Position numbers and translations under genes: made by a program. The notes beneath the pieces are model-generated. The model had not been told where the DNA came from, searched no databases, and worked only from the letters and a program-made list of their open reading frames with translations. DNA of 64,000 bases, taken from Vigna angularis (Eukaryota; Streptophyta; Magnoliopsida; Fabales; Fabaceae). The stretch spans positions 6,377,501-6,441,500 of the forward strand of contig NC_068975.1 in assembly GCF_016808095.1 (NCBI RefSeq), in the 5' to 3' direction. Of the stretch, positions 1-12,089 are shown in pieces (within the stretch, counting starts at the first letter, position 1; the number at the start of each line of letters is the position of its first letter).

Positions 1-2033
1 AGAAAGAGTTAGGGAGAAATTTTTAGTTGCAAGAAGAGTAGAGGTTCTGAAGAGTTTCGGGGGAAACAAATTCGGAGTAGGAGATTAAGTCTGGAATAGA
101 GGTAGGGGAGCTAATCCTTCTTGTATATGATTTTTATCTATGTTACGATAATGAATATGAGTTATGAGTATGTTAAAATTTTGGTAATGATAGTTATTTA
201 TTCACTTATATAAATTTAGTTTTCATGATTATAATTTTCTTATTTTCGAGTTAGTATGGTAAAACTTTTCTTTTAATTATTTTGACCGTTGGATTTAACT
301 AAAATTTTAATAAATGAATCCTAAGACCTATTTCTTCACTTTGACCGTTTGGATTTGTAATTAGAAGTCTGTACTTAGAGAAATAAATCCTGCATGTTTG
401 AGTAAATTAATTACCCCTGTAGATCTGTTACTTAGTCATCTCGGTAAAATATATATTATGACTCATTTGACCGATAGATCAACTTGAAAATTTTATATAT
501 GATTCCTAAGATATATTAATACACTTTGACCGATCGGATTTTTAATTGAAAGTCTATGGTTGGAGAAAATAATTTTTAAGTTTTGAAAAATCTGATGAAC
601 ACTATATTTCTGTTCTTAAGTTATCCTGGTACAAATTTCATATATATTTCATTTACCGCTAGATTGAGCCCAAAATTTAGTATGTAATTCATAAGACATA
701 TTAAGTCATTTTGACCGTTCAGATTTGTAATTAAATGTTTGTGCTTAGGGAAATTAGTTCCACATTTTGAGTATAACCAAAAACCACTTAAAATTCTGCA
801 CCTGAGTTACCTCGGTAAAACCTCAATATCTATCTAGTTAACCGTTGGATCAACCTGAAATTTTAATATGTAGTTCATAACAAATAGTGAATTATTGTGA
901 CCATTCAGATTTGAAATCGGAGTTACAGATTTATAGATATTAATTTCGTATCTTCTCAGGGATCTCAATATTGCTTAATTTCTATTTTTTTTATATCTAT
1001 ATTAAATTTCGGTGTTAATATTATATGCTGTTGTTTTAAATCTGTAAATAAGAAATTTGTTAAAAACTAGTTGAGGAACGCTTTGGCTAAGGAAAGATTT
1101 GGTACTTAAGTTGTCCATTGTGACGCACCTCTCGTTCCTGGAAGTTTACTCGACAAGTTTTTAACTTAAATCCTATTGAACAGATTATGTACTGTTAAAT
1201 TATTGTGTAATATATCTTGTTGGAATATATTCAGTTTGTATGATTTCTGAAATAATTGGATTTTATTAGATTTGAATTTATGCATCTGAACATGATTGTG
1301 AATTATAATGATGTGATTTATGTGGAGAGTATGTGAATGTATGCGATATAGTCAATTTGTATGACTTTTGGGATGGATGGACGTGATGCATATTGGTGTA
1401 TGCATTCTGATTTGGTGTTTGATGCATATTGGTGTATGCATTCTGATATGTTGTTGATGCATATTGGTGTATGCATTCTGATTTGGTGTTTGATGCATAT
1501 TGGTGTATGCATGATGCATATTGGTGTATGCATGATGCATATTGGTGTATGCATTCTGATTTGATGTTTGATATATATTGATGCATGCAATGTGGTTTAG
1601 TGTGTAACTCATATTTGTTTATGTAATTTGATCTGGTATAGTGAGCATAGTATGGTTTGGTATCGAAGTATGTTTATTGTATTGAATTGTTAGCTCACCC
1701 TACTTGTTTGTGTATGCATGTGAATGCGATGATCGTATAATGCGTGATGTTATACAGGAGCAGATGTTATTACAGATGCGATGGCTGACGCTTTTGAACA
1801 TGCATAAAGGTCGAAAGAGAGATGGGATAAAGGACTTGGGATTGTGATTTTAGTGTTTTAAAAATTTATTTCGATCCTGACTATGTGGACATTTTATTTT
1901 CGGAAGAATCGATTGTAATAAATAATGTACTATTTTCTGTCTATGTTGAAGTTTAAAATTTCAAAATTTCTACATTTATTTTTTTACGAAAAAATTTAGT
2001 CGATGTAGCGCCAAAAAAACTCGGGGTGTTACA
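1..2033 (+). repeat. 5' LTR (partial) of the chromovirus
   Basis: It matches 6942-8974 almost base for base and ends in GGGTGTTACA. Between about 250 and 930 it holds roughly four diverged copies of a repeat of about 185 bp, each with a (G)GTAAAA start and TTGACC-type segments. A second set of short repeats lies at 1384-1570. No gene is present; small open frames over the repeats are by-products of repeat periodicity. Confidence 0.95.
1384..1570 (+). repeat. Short tandem repeats inside LTR (TGCATATTGGTGTATGCA units)
   Basis: About six copies of an 18-base imperfect palindrome, TGCATATTGGTGTATGCA, are spaced by TTCTGATTTGGTGTTTGA-like linkers, giving a period of about 36 bp, then about 22 bp where the linker is missing. 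The same array is at 8325-8511 in the right LTR, so it was present when the element inserted. Confidence 0.9.
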
Positions 2034-2037
2034 CTTG

Positions 2038-2049
2038 TGGTATCAGAGC
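2038..2049 (+). other. Primer binding site, initiator Met tRNA type
   Basis: TGGTATCAGAGC lies 4 nt after the end of the left LTR. This is the classic complement of the 3' end of plant initiator methionine tRNA and primes minus-strand DNA synthesis in many plant LTR elements. Confidence 0.95.
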
Positions 2050-2177
2050 GGTGATTCTTTTCCGAAAAATAAAATTTTTGGGATTGGGGAGTGAGAAATC
2101 CTATCATGCATAAATGTGTATTCCTTGTTTGTTTGTGAAATTGATCTAGTTATTATGATGCGTGTAAATAGAGCATC

Positions 2178-3341
2178 ATGTCTAGGAGAACTGAAAATGG
2201 CAACTCTCAAAATGTGACTGAGAGAATAGAAGGAGTTGTTGGTGCTATCGAGAGGGTGGTAGACATTCTGCACCACAATGCTACAACTGGACCAAGAGAA
2301 CAAATTAGTCTGACTCATTTTATGCGTCATAATCCTTCCAAGTTTAATGGGAGCGCAACACTTGACGAAGCAGAATACTGGGTCCAAGAAATCGAGAAAA
2401 TCTTCGAGGCTATATCTTGCCCAGAAGACAAGAAAGTGATATTTGCAACCTTTTTACTGATTGGAGAGGCAGAATCTTGGTGGAGTGGATTTAAGCGACT
2501 TATGGAGTCCAACAGGGAAGTTATCACCTGGGAGAATTTCAAAGACAAATTTCTAGAGAAATACTTTCCCAGTCACGCAAAGTTCACAAAGGAGCTTGAA
2601 TTCCTGAGTCTACACCAAGGAAGAATGTCTGTACACGAGTACGTGGTGAAGTTTGACCAACTTTCAAGGTATTACTCGCAGACCCTCTCAGATGAATGGA
2701 AGTGTCAGAAGTTCGAAGAAGGTTTGCGCCACGAGCTAAAGAGAGCAGTGATACCGTTGAATATCAGACATTTCTTGACTATGGTCGAAACAGCTAAGAG
2801 GGTGGAAAAGCTAGAGATAGATCCAGAGAGGGTTGTCAGACCTCAGAAAGGAAGCTCGTCCGTGACTAAATTTCAAAAGTAGCCTTATAATCGACCTCAG
2901 AGGCCACAACAAGGATCAATGAAGTGTTTTAACTGTGGAGGGGCACATTTTAAGCGCAACTGCCCTCAATTGAGAGACACACAATCTTTTATTAGATGCT
3001 TCATTTGCAATGAGCAGGGACATTATGCCAACATGTGTCCCAACAAGAAGACAATGGATGGACCCAAGCCACAAAATTCAGCAGGAGCAAAACCTCAAGC
3101 TGCAGGGAGAGTATTTGCTATGTCTGGGGAGGAGGCTACTCAATCAGGTAACCTGTTCCTAGACACCTGTTTAATACATGGAAAATGTGTACATGTGTTG
3201 TTTGATTCAGGAGCTACACACTCCTTTGTGTCCTTGTCTTGTTTAGAAAGACTTAGTTTGCCAGTAAGTGATCTAGGATGTAAGTTACTAGTTTCGACAC
3301 CAACATCTGGGCAGATTACAACCAATTCAGTTTGTGTGTGA
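2178..3341 (+). pseudogene. gag: Chromovirus gag and start of protease, broken by stops
   Basis: The frame opens at ATG 2178 and encodes a retrotransposon Gag core (for example WWSGFKRLME and EKYFPSH) to a TAG at 2880-2882. The same frame continues to two zinc knuckles near 2920-3040: a CX2CX3HX4C form (CFNCGGAHFKRNC) and CX2CX4HX4C (CFICNEQGHYANMC). The aspartic protease motif LFDSGATHSF follows near 3200. A second in-frame stop, TGA at 3339-3341, cuts the protease. Gag packages the element RNA and protease matures the polyprotein. Both stops are compatible with C-to-T changes. Everything to 5219 is in one frame, so gag and pol were originally a single reading frame. Confidence 0.92.
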
Positions 3342-5219
3342 TGTCCGATCGTAGTATCTGGGCGCAAGTTCAAAGTGAACTTGATTTCCTTACCTCTTCA
3401 AGGGCTGGACGTTATCCTAGGAATGGATTGGTTGACCACCAATCACATTCTTCTCGATTGTGCAAGACAACAATTAGTATTCTCAGACTCTAACGATTTA
3501 GAGTTGATCTCAGCTAAAGAAGTTCTGAAGGAGGTCACTAGAGGAGTTGCGTGTTTTGTAGTAATGGCTCAAGAGAAGAGGATAAATTCTGAAGATCCGG
3601 TAATGAGTATTCCAGTGGTAGAAGAATTTGCGGATGTCTTTCCAGATGAAGTGCCAGGATTACCACCGAGCAGAGAGGTAGAGTTCTCCATAGATCTGGT
3701 ACCAGGAGCTGGACCGATATCTATAGCTCCGTATAGGATGGCTCCGGCAGAGTTGGCTGAACTAAAGAAGAAAATTGAAGAGTTGTTGGAAAAGAAGTTC
3801 ATTAGACCAAGTGTGTCGCCATGGGGAGCACCAGCATTATTGGTGAAGAAGAAAGATGGGAGTTCAAGATTATGCATCGATTACCGACAGTTAAATAAAC
3901 TGACTATTAAGAACAAGTACCCACTACCGAGAATTGAAGACTTGTTGGATCAATTGCATGGCGCTAGCGTGTTTTCAAAAATCGATTTGAGGTCTGGGTA
4001 CCATCAGATCTTGGTCAAACCCGAAGACTGTCATAAGACAACTTTCAGGTCACGTTACGGACACTATGAGTATGTGGTGATGCCGTTTGGAGTGACCAAT
4101 GCTCCTGCCATATTCATGGACTATATGAATCGAATTTTCCGACCTTGGTTAGATAAGTTTGTTGTTGTGTTCATAGATGACATTCTCATCTATTCTAAGG
4201 ATCGAGAGGAACATGTAGAGCATTTGAGGACAGTGTTGGATACGCTCAGGAAGCATCAATTGTTTGGAAAATTTTCCAAGTGCGAGTTTTGGTTGGAGGA
4301 AGTACAATTTCTGGGTCATGTAATTTCTGCTCAAGGAATCTCAGTGGATCCCGCAAAGGTGGAAGCGGTGTTGAAGTGGGAACGCCCGAAGTCAGTATCG
4401 GAAGTAAGAAGTTTCGTGGGCCTGGCTGGATACTACAGGAAGTTCGTCAAGGATTTCTCAAAAATTGTAGGTCCATTAACACAGTTGACTCGGAAAGATC
4501 AACCGTTTTCTTGGACGTGCAAGTGTGAAGCAAGTTTTGAGGAAATGAAGAGAAGACTGACAAGTGCTCCAGTGCTAATGATCCCAGATACTTCAAAGGC
4601 TTTTGAAGTATTTTGTGACGCTTCATATCAAGGACTTGGTTGTGTGTTGATGCAGGAGAAAAGACCAGTGGCATATGCGTCGAGACAATTGAAGGTGCAT
4701 GAAAGAAACTACCCGACACATGACCTTGAGTTAGCGGCTGTCGTTTTCGCTTTAAAGACTTGGAGACATTATCTGTATGGGTCACGTTTTCAAGTCTTTA
4801 GTGATCACAAAAGCCTGAAGTATCTCTTTGATCAGAAGGAATTAAACATGAGACAGAGAAGATGGATGGAGTACATGAAAGATTTTGAATTTGCGTTGCA
4901 ATACCATCCGGGAAAAGCAAATGTTGTTGCAGATGCTCTAAGTAGAAAGCATATGCAAATGTCGACAATAATGGTGAAGGAGCTGGAAATGATCGAGAAG
5001 TTCAGAGATATGAATTTGGGTGTACAGTTGGGCCAAAATCACATCTGGTGTAGCCATTTGGAAATCACAAATAACTTCTTGGAAAGTATACGAACTAAGC
5101 AGAAAGAAGACACAAGTTTACAACAAATAGTGAGGTCATTGGGGACAGAACAAGCAAAGGACTTCAATTTGGGAACTGATGGTGTTCTTCGATCAGAAGT
5201 AGGGTATGTGTTCCTGTAA
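3342..5219 (+). pseudogene. pol: Chromovirus pol: protease end, reverse transcriptase, RNase H
   Basis: The same frame as gag continues after the TGA at 3339. The protease end shows ILGMDWL near 3418. Reverse transcriptase follows, with [12 protein letters not shown] near 3975 and the catalytic [10 protein letters not shown] near 4170. RNase H starts at [10 protein letters not shown] near 4610 and closes at [10 protein letters not shown] near 4920. Together these copy the element RNA to DNA. The 614 codons from 3375 to 5216 are uninterrupted, so reverse transcriptase and RNase H are intact as sequence. The frame then shifts near 5190, just before integrase, and ends at TAA 5217-5219. Confidence 0.95.
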
Positions 5220-6502
5220 ATTCAAGGTTGATAAGACAAATTCTTGAGGAAGGACACAAGAGTCGTCTTAGCATACATCCTGGTATGACTAAGATGTACA
5301 AGGATCTAAAGGATTCTTTCTGGTGGACTGGAATGAAAAAGGATGTGGCAGACTTCGTTTCTGCTTGCCTAACTTGTCAGAAGGCAAAGACAGAACATCA
5401 AAGACCGGGTGGAATGTTGCAGCAGTTGGATATTCCCCAATGGAAATGGGACAGCATCTCGATGGATTTTGTAACCCATTTACCAAAATCATCGAAGGGT
5501 CATGATTCCATTTGGGTAATAATTGATTGACTGACGAAGAGCGCTCACTTTTTGCCAATAAACCTAAGGATGTCAATGGAGAAGTTGGCGGAGTTATACA
5601 TTCGAGAAATAGTGAGATTGCATGGTGTGCCCAAAAGCATTGTCTCAGATCGAGATCCAAGGTTTACCTCAAGGTTCTGGCAGTTATTGTAGGAGGCATT
5701 AGGTTCAACGTTGAGAATGAGCTCAGCCTATCACCCTCAAACAGATGGACAGACTGAGAGGACTATTCAGTCATTAGAAGACTTACTGAGAGCATGCGTA
5801 TTGGATCATCTGGGAGGTTGGAGTGATATCCTACCGTTGGTGGAATTTACATACAACAATAGTTATCACTCTAGCATCGGGATGGCGCCATATGAAGCTT
5901 TATATGGGAGAAGATGTAGAACACCGTTATGTTGGTTCCAAGATGGGGAATCACTAATAGTAGGACCAGAGTTATTGCAACAAACAACAGAAAAGATAAA
6001 ATTGATCCAAGATCGAATGAGAGCAAGTCAAAGTAGACAAAAGTCATATGCTGACAAAAGGAGAAGGCCGTTGGAATTTGAGGAAGGAGATCATGTATTC
6101 TTACGAGTAACACCAACTGCAGGAGTCGGGAGAACTATCAAGATGAGGAAATTGACACCTAAATTTCTTGGACCATATCAAATTCTCAAAAAGATTGGAC
6201 CAGTAGCTTATAAGGTAGCACTACCGCCTCAATTGTCAAATATACATAATGTTTTTCATGTATCCCAACTGAGGAAGTATATTCCAGATCCAAAACATGT
6301 GTTGGAAGTTGACGAAATTCAGGTTAAAGAGAATTTAACGACGGAGGTTCGACCAATACGAATAATGGATGTTCAAATGAAAAGGCTAAGAGGAAAGGAC
6401 ATTCGCACGATAAAGGTGCTATGGAATGAAGATACACAGGAAATGACTTGGGAATTAGAGGAATTAATGAGAAAAGAATGTAAGACCCATAAAAATAAAT
6501 AA
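5220..6502 (+). pseudogene. pol: Chromovirus integrase with chromodomain-like tail, broken
   Basis: Downstream of the frameshift near 5190 the reading frame holds the integrase HHCC zinc region (with CLTCQKAK near 5370), the DDE core (MDFVTHLP near 5463, VSDRDPRF near 5645, HPQTDGQTE near 5732) and the conserved NVFHVSQLRKYIPDP near 6250. The end resembles the chromodomain-like tail of Tekay-type elements (KRLRGKDIRTIKVLW near 6385). Two in-frame stops interrupt it: TGA at 5528-5530 and TAG at 5690-5692. The frame runs straight into the 3' LTR, which starts at 6479, with no long spacer or clear polypurine tract, so a short stretch before the LTR may have been lost. Confidence 0.93.
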
Positions 6503-8974
6503 ATAAATATATATATATATATATATATATAGTAGTAAATTTTAGCATTTTATTAGTAATAATAATTTTAGTGGATAGAAAAATGTAAATTTTGGATATA
6601 AAATTATAGTAATTTTAGAAGGAGAGGTTCAAATTTTTGGTAATTTATTTAGTATTTTTTTAATTGAATAATAAAAAGTGAATAATAAATAGTAAAAGTG
6701 AATAGTGAATAGTAAAAATAAATTCTTATCATGAAAGAAATTAGGATTCCTTAGCATGTAAGAAATTAGGATCAAAATTAATAAGTAAATGATTAAAATA
6801 TTTTTTTAAATAATATTAAAATAATAAATAATATTAAAATATTAATGAATAGTAAACTTTTTTACCTATAAATAGCCATAGGAGGGAATGGTATTTTGCA
6901 CCAAGAAAAGAGGAATCAAGTGAGAGCTTGAGAAATAGAGAAGAAAGAGTTAGGGAGAAATTTTTAGTTGCAAGAAGAGTAGAGGTTCTGAAGGGTTTCG
7001 GGGGAAACAAATTCGGAGCAGGAGATTAAGTCTGGAATAGAGGTAGGGGAGCTAATCCTTCTTGTATATGATTTTTATCTATGTTACGATAATGAATATG
7101 AGTTATGAGTATGTTAAAATTTTGGTAATGATAGTTATTTATTCACTTATATAAATTTAGTTTTCATGATTATAATTTTCTTATTTTCGAGTTAGTATGG
7201 TAAAACTTTTCTTTTAATTATTTTGACCGTTGGATTTAACTAAAATTTTAATATATGAATCCTAAGACCTATTTCTTCACTTTGACCGTTTGGATTTGTA
7301 ATTAGAAGTCTGTACTTAGAGAAATAAATCCTGCATGTTTGAGTAAATTAATTACCCCTGTAGATCTGTTACTTAGTCATCTCGGTAAAATATATATTAT
7401 GACTCATTTGACCGATAGATCAACTTGAAAATTTTATATATGATTCCTAAGATATATTAATACACTTTGACCGATCGGATTTTTAATTGAAAGTCTATGG
7501 TTGGAGAAAATAATTTTTAAGTTTTGAAAAATCTGATGAACACTATATTTCTGTTCTTAAGTTATCATGGTAAAAATTTCATATATATTTTATTTACCGC
7601 TAGATTGAGCCCAAACTTTAGTATGTAATTCATAAGACATATTAAGTCATTTTGACCGTTCAGATTTGTAATTAAATGTCTGTGCTTAGGGAAATTAGTT
7701 CCACATTTTGAGTATAACCAAAAACCACTTAAAATTCTGCACCTGAGTTACCTCGGTAAAACCTCAATATCTGTCTAGTTAACTGTTGGATCAACCTGAA
7801 ATTTTAATATGTAGTTCATAACAAATAGTGAATTATTATGACCATTCAGATTTGAAATCGGAGTTACAGATTTATAGATATTAATTTCGTATCTTCTCAA
7901 GGATCTCAATATTGCTTAATTTCTATTTTTTTTATATCTATATTAAATTTCGGTGTTAATATTATATGCTATTATTTTAAATCTGTAAATAAGAAATTTG
8001 TTAAAAACTAGTTGAGCAACGCTTTGGCTAAGGAAATATTTGGTACTTAAGTTGTCCATTGAGACGCACCTCTCTTTCCTGGAAGTTTACTCGACAAGTT
8101 TTTAACTTAAATCCTATTGAACAGATTATGTACTGTTAAATTATTGTGTAATATATCTTGTTGGAATATATTCAGTTTGTATGATTTCTGAAATAATTGG
8201 ATTTTATTAGATTTGAATTTATGCATCTGAACATGATTGTGAATTATAATGATGTGATTTATGTGGAGAGTATGTGAATGTATGCGATATAGTCAATTTG
8301 TATGACTTTTGGGATGGATGGACGTGATGCATATTGGTGTATGCATTCTGATTTGGTGTTTGATGCATATTGGTGTATGCATTCTGATATGTTGTTGATG
8401 CATATTGGTGTATGCATTCTGATTTGGTGTTTGATGCATATTGGTGTATGCATGATGCATATTGGTGTATGCATGATGCATATTGGTGTATGCATTCTGA
8501 TTTGATGTTTGATATATATTGATGCATGCAATGTGGTTTAGTGTGTAACTCATATTTGTCTATGTAATTTGATCTGGTATAGTGAGCATAGTATGGTTTG
8601 GTATCGAAGTATGTTTATTGTATTGAATTGTTAGCTCACCCTACTTGTTTGTGTATGCATGTGAATGCGATGATCGTATAATGCGTGATGTTATACAGGA
8701 GCAGATGTTATTACAGATGCGATGGCTGACGCTTTTGAACATGCATAAAGGTCAAAAGAGAGATGGGATAAAGGACTTGGGATTGTGATTTTAGTGTTTT
8801 AAAAATTTATTTCGATCCTGACTATGTGGACATTTTATTTTCGGAAGAATCGATTGTAATAAATAATGTACTATTTTCTGTCTATGTTGAAGTTTAAAAT
8901 TTCAAAATTTCTACATTTATTTTTTTACGGAAAAATTTAGTCGATGTAGCGCCAAAAAAACTCGGGGTGTTACA
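6479..8974 (+). repeat. 3' LTR of the chromovirus (2,496 bp)
   Basis: It starts TGTAAGACCC and ends GGGTGTTACA, a TG...CA pair with matching TGTAA/TTACA termini. A (TA)n tract lies at 6508-6531. The first 463 bp have no counterpart in the window because the left LTR is cut. The sub-repeats seen in the left LTR recur here. Confidence 0.95.
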
Positions 8975-9096
8975 TTTATGGGTTGCTATATTGTTATTGA
9001 TAGGATCATTAACATCCAGGGAACATTGTCCTTTAGAGGCAGTCTTGTTGTTTCGTGCCTATAATCGATAATACAAGATCTTTTCAGTGAGTTTAA
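8975..9096. repeat. Flank copy 1 of a duplicated block
   Basis: TTTATGGGTTGCTATA and the following 120 bases match 13559-13680 with a few differences. The match continues about 245 bp into the LTR remnant that follows each copy, so flank and LTR start were duplicated together. The chromovirus inserted exactly at the TTTAT of this copy; copy 2 shows the empty site. Confidence 0.85.
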
Positions 9097-10341
9097 GTTA
9101 ACACCCCTAACTGAGTGCCCACTTGACAATAATAAAATTCTGAAATTTACACCAAATTTTTTCATTTAAATAACGTCGCGGAAATAAAAACCTCAACAAA
9201 CCAATCGCCTTACAGTATAAAAATAAATCCTTACAATTCTTGAAATCCATTATTCAAAAATATAAAATAACTTTAAAACATAATAAATTCCCCAACAACA
9301 AATTCTTATATCTCTTGTTGAGTACTCTAGCCTTGCCTTATCAGCAATGCCATTTACTCTCGTACAAGTACGATCATTGCAGGTGAAACCATAACCACAA
9401 CAGGAAAGGGTAAGTAACGAGTAATATAACATAGCATACAATTTGGTAATCATATCATCATAACATAGACTATACCAGTCATTATATCACATTAAATCTC
9501 AATACTCAACTCATAACTCCAACATCACATTACATCTCAGTGCTCAACTCATAACACCGACTAAAATAGTAATTACATTACAATGCACCACAGTATTCAA
9601 CTCATAACTCAGATCATTCACACAAGCTTATGTTGCTTCCTTGAATTTTGTTGTACCAAACCTGTTTCGCAAAATAGAACGATTAGAGTCGTCTTCCATC
9701 GCAACTTCAGACCTATCTCCCCGACTCCTCAAGGACTAACGAGTAAAAACTTTGGTTAGGCGCACCCACCGAGCACTATACTCAACACGAGCCAAAGTCA
9801 TTAGGCGAGACATTCAACCCTCTCTAGTCCTCGTGCACGAGGAAAGGGTGACACTCGAATCACAATCTCCGCAAAGACTCAACACACTATCGTATTGCAA
9901 TGCGAAAACCATCCGATAAAATTCTAAGGAAATGACAGAACACTTGTTCTAAAAAACTCACCATCACAACTGTACACATTTCCTCATACCATGTACAAAG
10001 TCAACCAAATTCATTGACCAACAATTAATTAAAATTCACAAATAATTAAATAACTTAATTTTCCAAATTAATTAATTTAACTATTTTTTCTACTGACACA
10101 CTTGCATGAAATTATTAATTTCACACACCTGTCCACCAGAACAAATAATTCTAGTGCAGCCTTACTTTTACTGAAATCACAACATAATAGAAAACACAAA
10201 TCTTTAATGTACCCCTTTTTATCCTAAATACACTTTCTCTCTTAAATCTACCACCCAAGTGGACCCATTAGCCTTTTTAAATTTTAAAAGAAAACTTTAT
10301 TTTTCTCTCACCAAGTGGACCCCACACAACACATTCATCTC
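9097..10341 (-). repeat. Minus-strand gypsy LTR remnant
   Basis: It starts with a decayed (G)TTAACACCCC, the reverse complement of an LTR end. From about 9310 to 9965 it is the diverged reverse complement of 46500-47100, for example the stretch around TTAGGCGCACCCACCGAGCA. Its far end is not clear and is taken as the start of the next element. No gene is seen. Confidence 0.75.
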
Positions 10342-11360
10342 TGATAACAGTTGATTTCACCGTTATTTAGGCTTAAAATTTGGTAATAAAAGAACCCTTC
10401 TTGACTTAGAAACTTGTTTGTTCTCTTGCTTTTAGCTTATTTTGTTGAATAAGAGAGTTGAGGTTATACTTGAAGATTTTATCACTAAATTTCCTTGATT
10501 TTGTAGGAAAAGCAAGAGAACAAACAAGTTTCTAAGTCAAGAGAACAAACAAGTTTCTAAGTCAAGAAGGGTTCTTTTATTACCAAATTTTAATAAAAGA
10601 ACATTAAAATTGTTTGTTGAAATGTTGGGGCGCTGAGCGATGGCAATGTTGGCCCATGATCCAATTCAGCCCTATTTAAGGATTTCTCGACCTAGAGAGT
10701 ATCTTTTGACAGAATTCACACAAATTTAGATTTCTTCAACTCTCTAGAGGCAGACCTGGATGAGGAAACTCTCCTCTTCAATTTTTAGGGTTTATCTTTC
10801 ATTCTCATTCCATTGTTCATCTAGTTTCTCCATGACAAGGGGGAACTAAATTCAATTTCTTGTTGGGGGATGATGTAACCTTGTGAACTCTCATGTATTT
10901 GAATTGGTTTTAATTATTATATGCTACTTTTATCAATTGTTAAGGATTTTGTCCTTTGCTCTATGCTTGTTATGTTTTGATCATTCATGGCATGATTTTA
11001 TGGTCTTCTTTGTTATTAGGAAATACCTAGAAACCACGATCTGGAGAATTTCTCCCAAAAGCAATATTGCCCAAGGATGGGGATAGGAGGTTTGGTCGTC
11101 TTAAGCTTCTAATCGTAATGCATAATTAATTATTAGGGATGCAAGGGATTGTGGTCTTGTAATTAAGGATAGGCTTTCTTCGTTGAGGGATCGATTTTTA
11201 AGTAATTTAGAAAGTGACGTTAACAATTGAAAGAAGAAGAGGAATTCATATATGCATAAGTGTTAACTAGGTGAAATAGAAACCCCAACAACATACTAAT
11301 ATCAGAATTGCAATATCATTCATGCACCTTTCTGTTTTTCTTCAATTGATCAAAAGTTTT
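10342..11360 (+). repeat. Old TGATAACAG-family LTR, truncated, with inverted repeat
   Basis: It begins TGATAACAGTTGATTTCACC and runs parallel to the solo LTR at 12090-13454: the same order of AATAAGAGAGTTGAGGTTAT, CATCTAGTTTCTCCATGACA and AACCCCAACAACATACT. The end expected for the family is missing, so it is truncated near 11360. No open frame is credible. The internal inverted repeat is listed separately. Confidence 0.75.
10385..10596. repeat. Inverted repeat (foldback) inside LTR remnant
   Basis: The left arm, about 10385-10432 (GAACCCTTCTTGACTTAGAA then ACTTGTTTGTTCTCTTGC), is repeated in reverse complement at about 10505-10590. Inside the right arm a 27-base part (AGAGAACAAACAAGTTTCTA...) is present twice. 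The solo LTR at 12090 lacks the right arm, so the inverted copy arose in this copy only. Confidence 0.85.
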
Positions 11361-12089
11361 TATATTCATTTGACATTACTCTTTTCTTACTTTTTACTTT
11401 TTTCTTTCTTGAAAAAATACAAAAGTTTACACTTTTATGACCGTGTCAAATGAATGTAAAACTGTGTCATGGTACCACTACTCAATAAAAATTAAATAAC
11501 CATGGATGGAGATGAGTTTTTATGTCGAATGAGAGATAATCAAATATCTAGTCGTCGTATTGTCATCCCTACTACTCACAATACCTAAACTACTATAACT
11601 AATATTTTATGTGTTGTTTAATTTTAAAAGAATGATGACTTTTTTTTTCTAATGATAAATACTTTCAATCACATCTAGAATATTTTTCTCTCCCCTCAAA
11701 AACCCTACGTCCCAGTCTTTCCTACTTCTCTTCTTTCTAATATCTTCCTCCCTTTGGGTCACAACCCCTTCCTCTGTCACAACCACCATTGCAATTTGGT
11801 CTACCCCAACCTCCATTGTTTTCGAAGTCTACCATTACCCAATATCCATACATTTATCGTCTCCAATCGCGAATTTGTCTTTCCCTTTCCCCATTGCTCA
11901 TCAGACATGGAACGTCAGTTTCTTGCAGCCCTTTTGTGGTTTCATGAGCAAGGTGGTGGTTGACGTGACTGTGAATGATGAAGTTTAAAAACTGATGAAG
12001 TTTAAATTGATATATACTCTGAATGAGTTTGTGCATTCTGATTTCATAACGAACGTTTGGTTATTGTTCTGTTAGATGTATTGCCATAA
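11361..12089. other. No gene seen; AT-rich spacer
   Basis: Low-complexity T-rich DNA with weak open frames only (longest about 69 codons, no recognisable domain). It is the left flank of the solo LTR at 12090-13454, and the sequence resumes at 13455. Confidence 0.6.

Larger units (their letters stand above)
1..8974 (+). mobile_element. Ty3/gypsy chromovirus-like LTR retrotransposon, left end cut by window
   Basis: Two direct repeats flank a gag-pol region. Window base 1 corresponds to base 6942 and base 2033 to base 8974, with no net length change, so about 463 bp of the left LTR lies outside the window. The order is LTR, tRNA-iMet primer site, gag, protease, reverse transcriptase, RNase H, integrase and a chromodomain-like tail, which is the Ty3/gypsy order; the tail and long LTRs suggest the Tekay/Del clade. 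The LTRs differ at only a small number of sites by eye, so the insertion is recent, yet the coding region has several stops and one frameshift and cannot make its own proteins. The right LTR is followed by TTTAT (8975-8979), the likely target duplication; its partner is off-window. Confidence 0.95.

Noticed and set aside
1278..1612. Overlapping open frames on both strands with Tyr/His/Gln-rich repeats (also at 8219-8553)
   Set aside because: They cover the 36-bp LTR repeat array, occur in all frames, and are identical in both LTRs; they reflect repeat periodicity.
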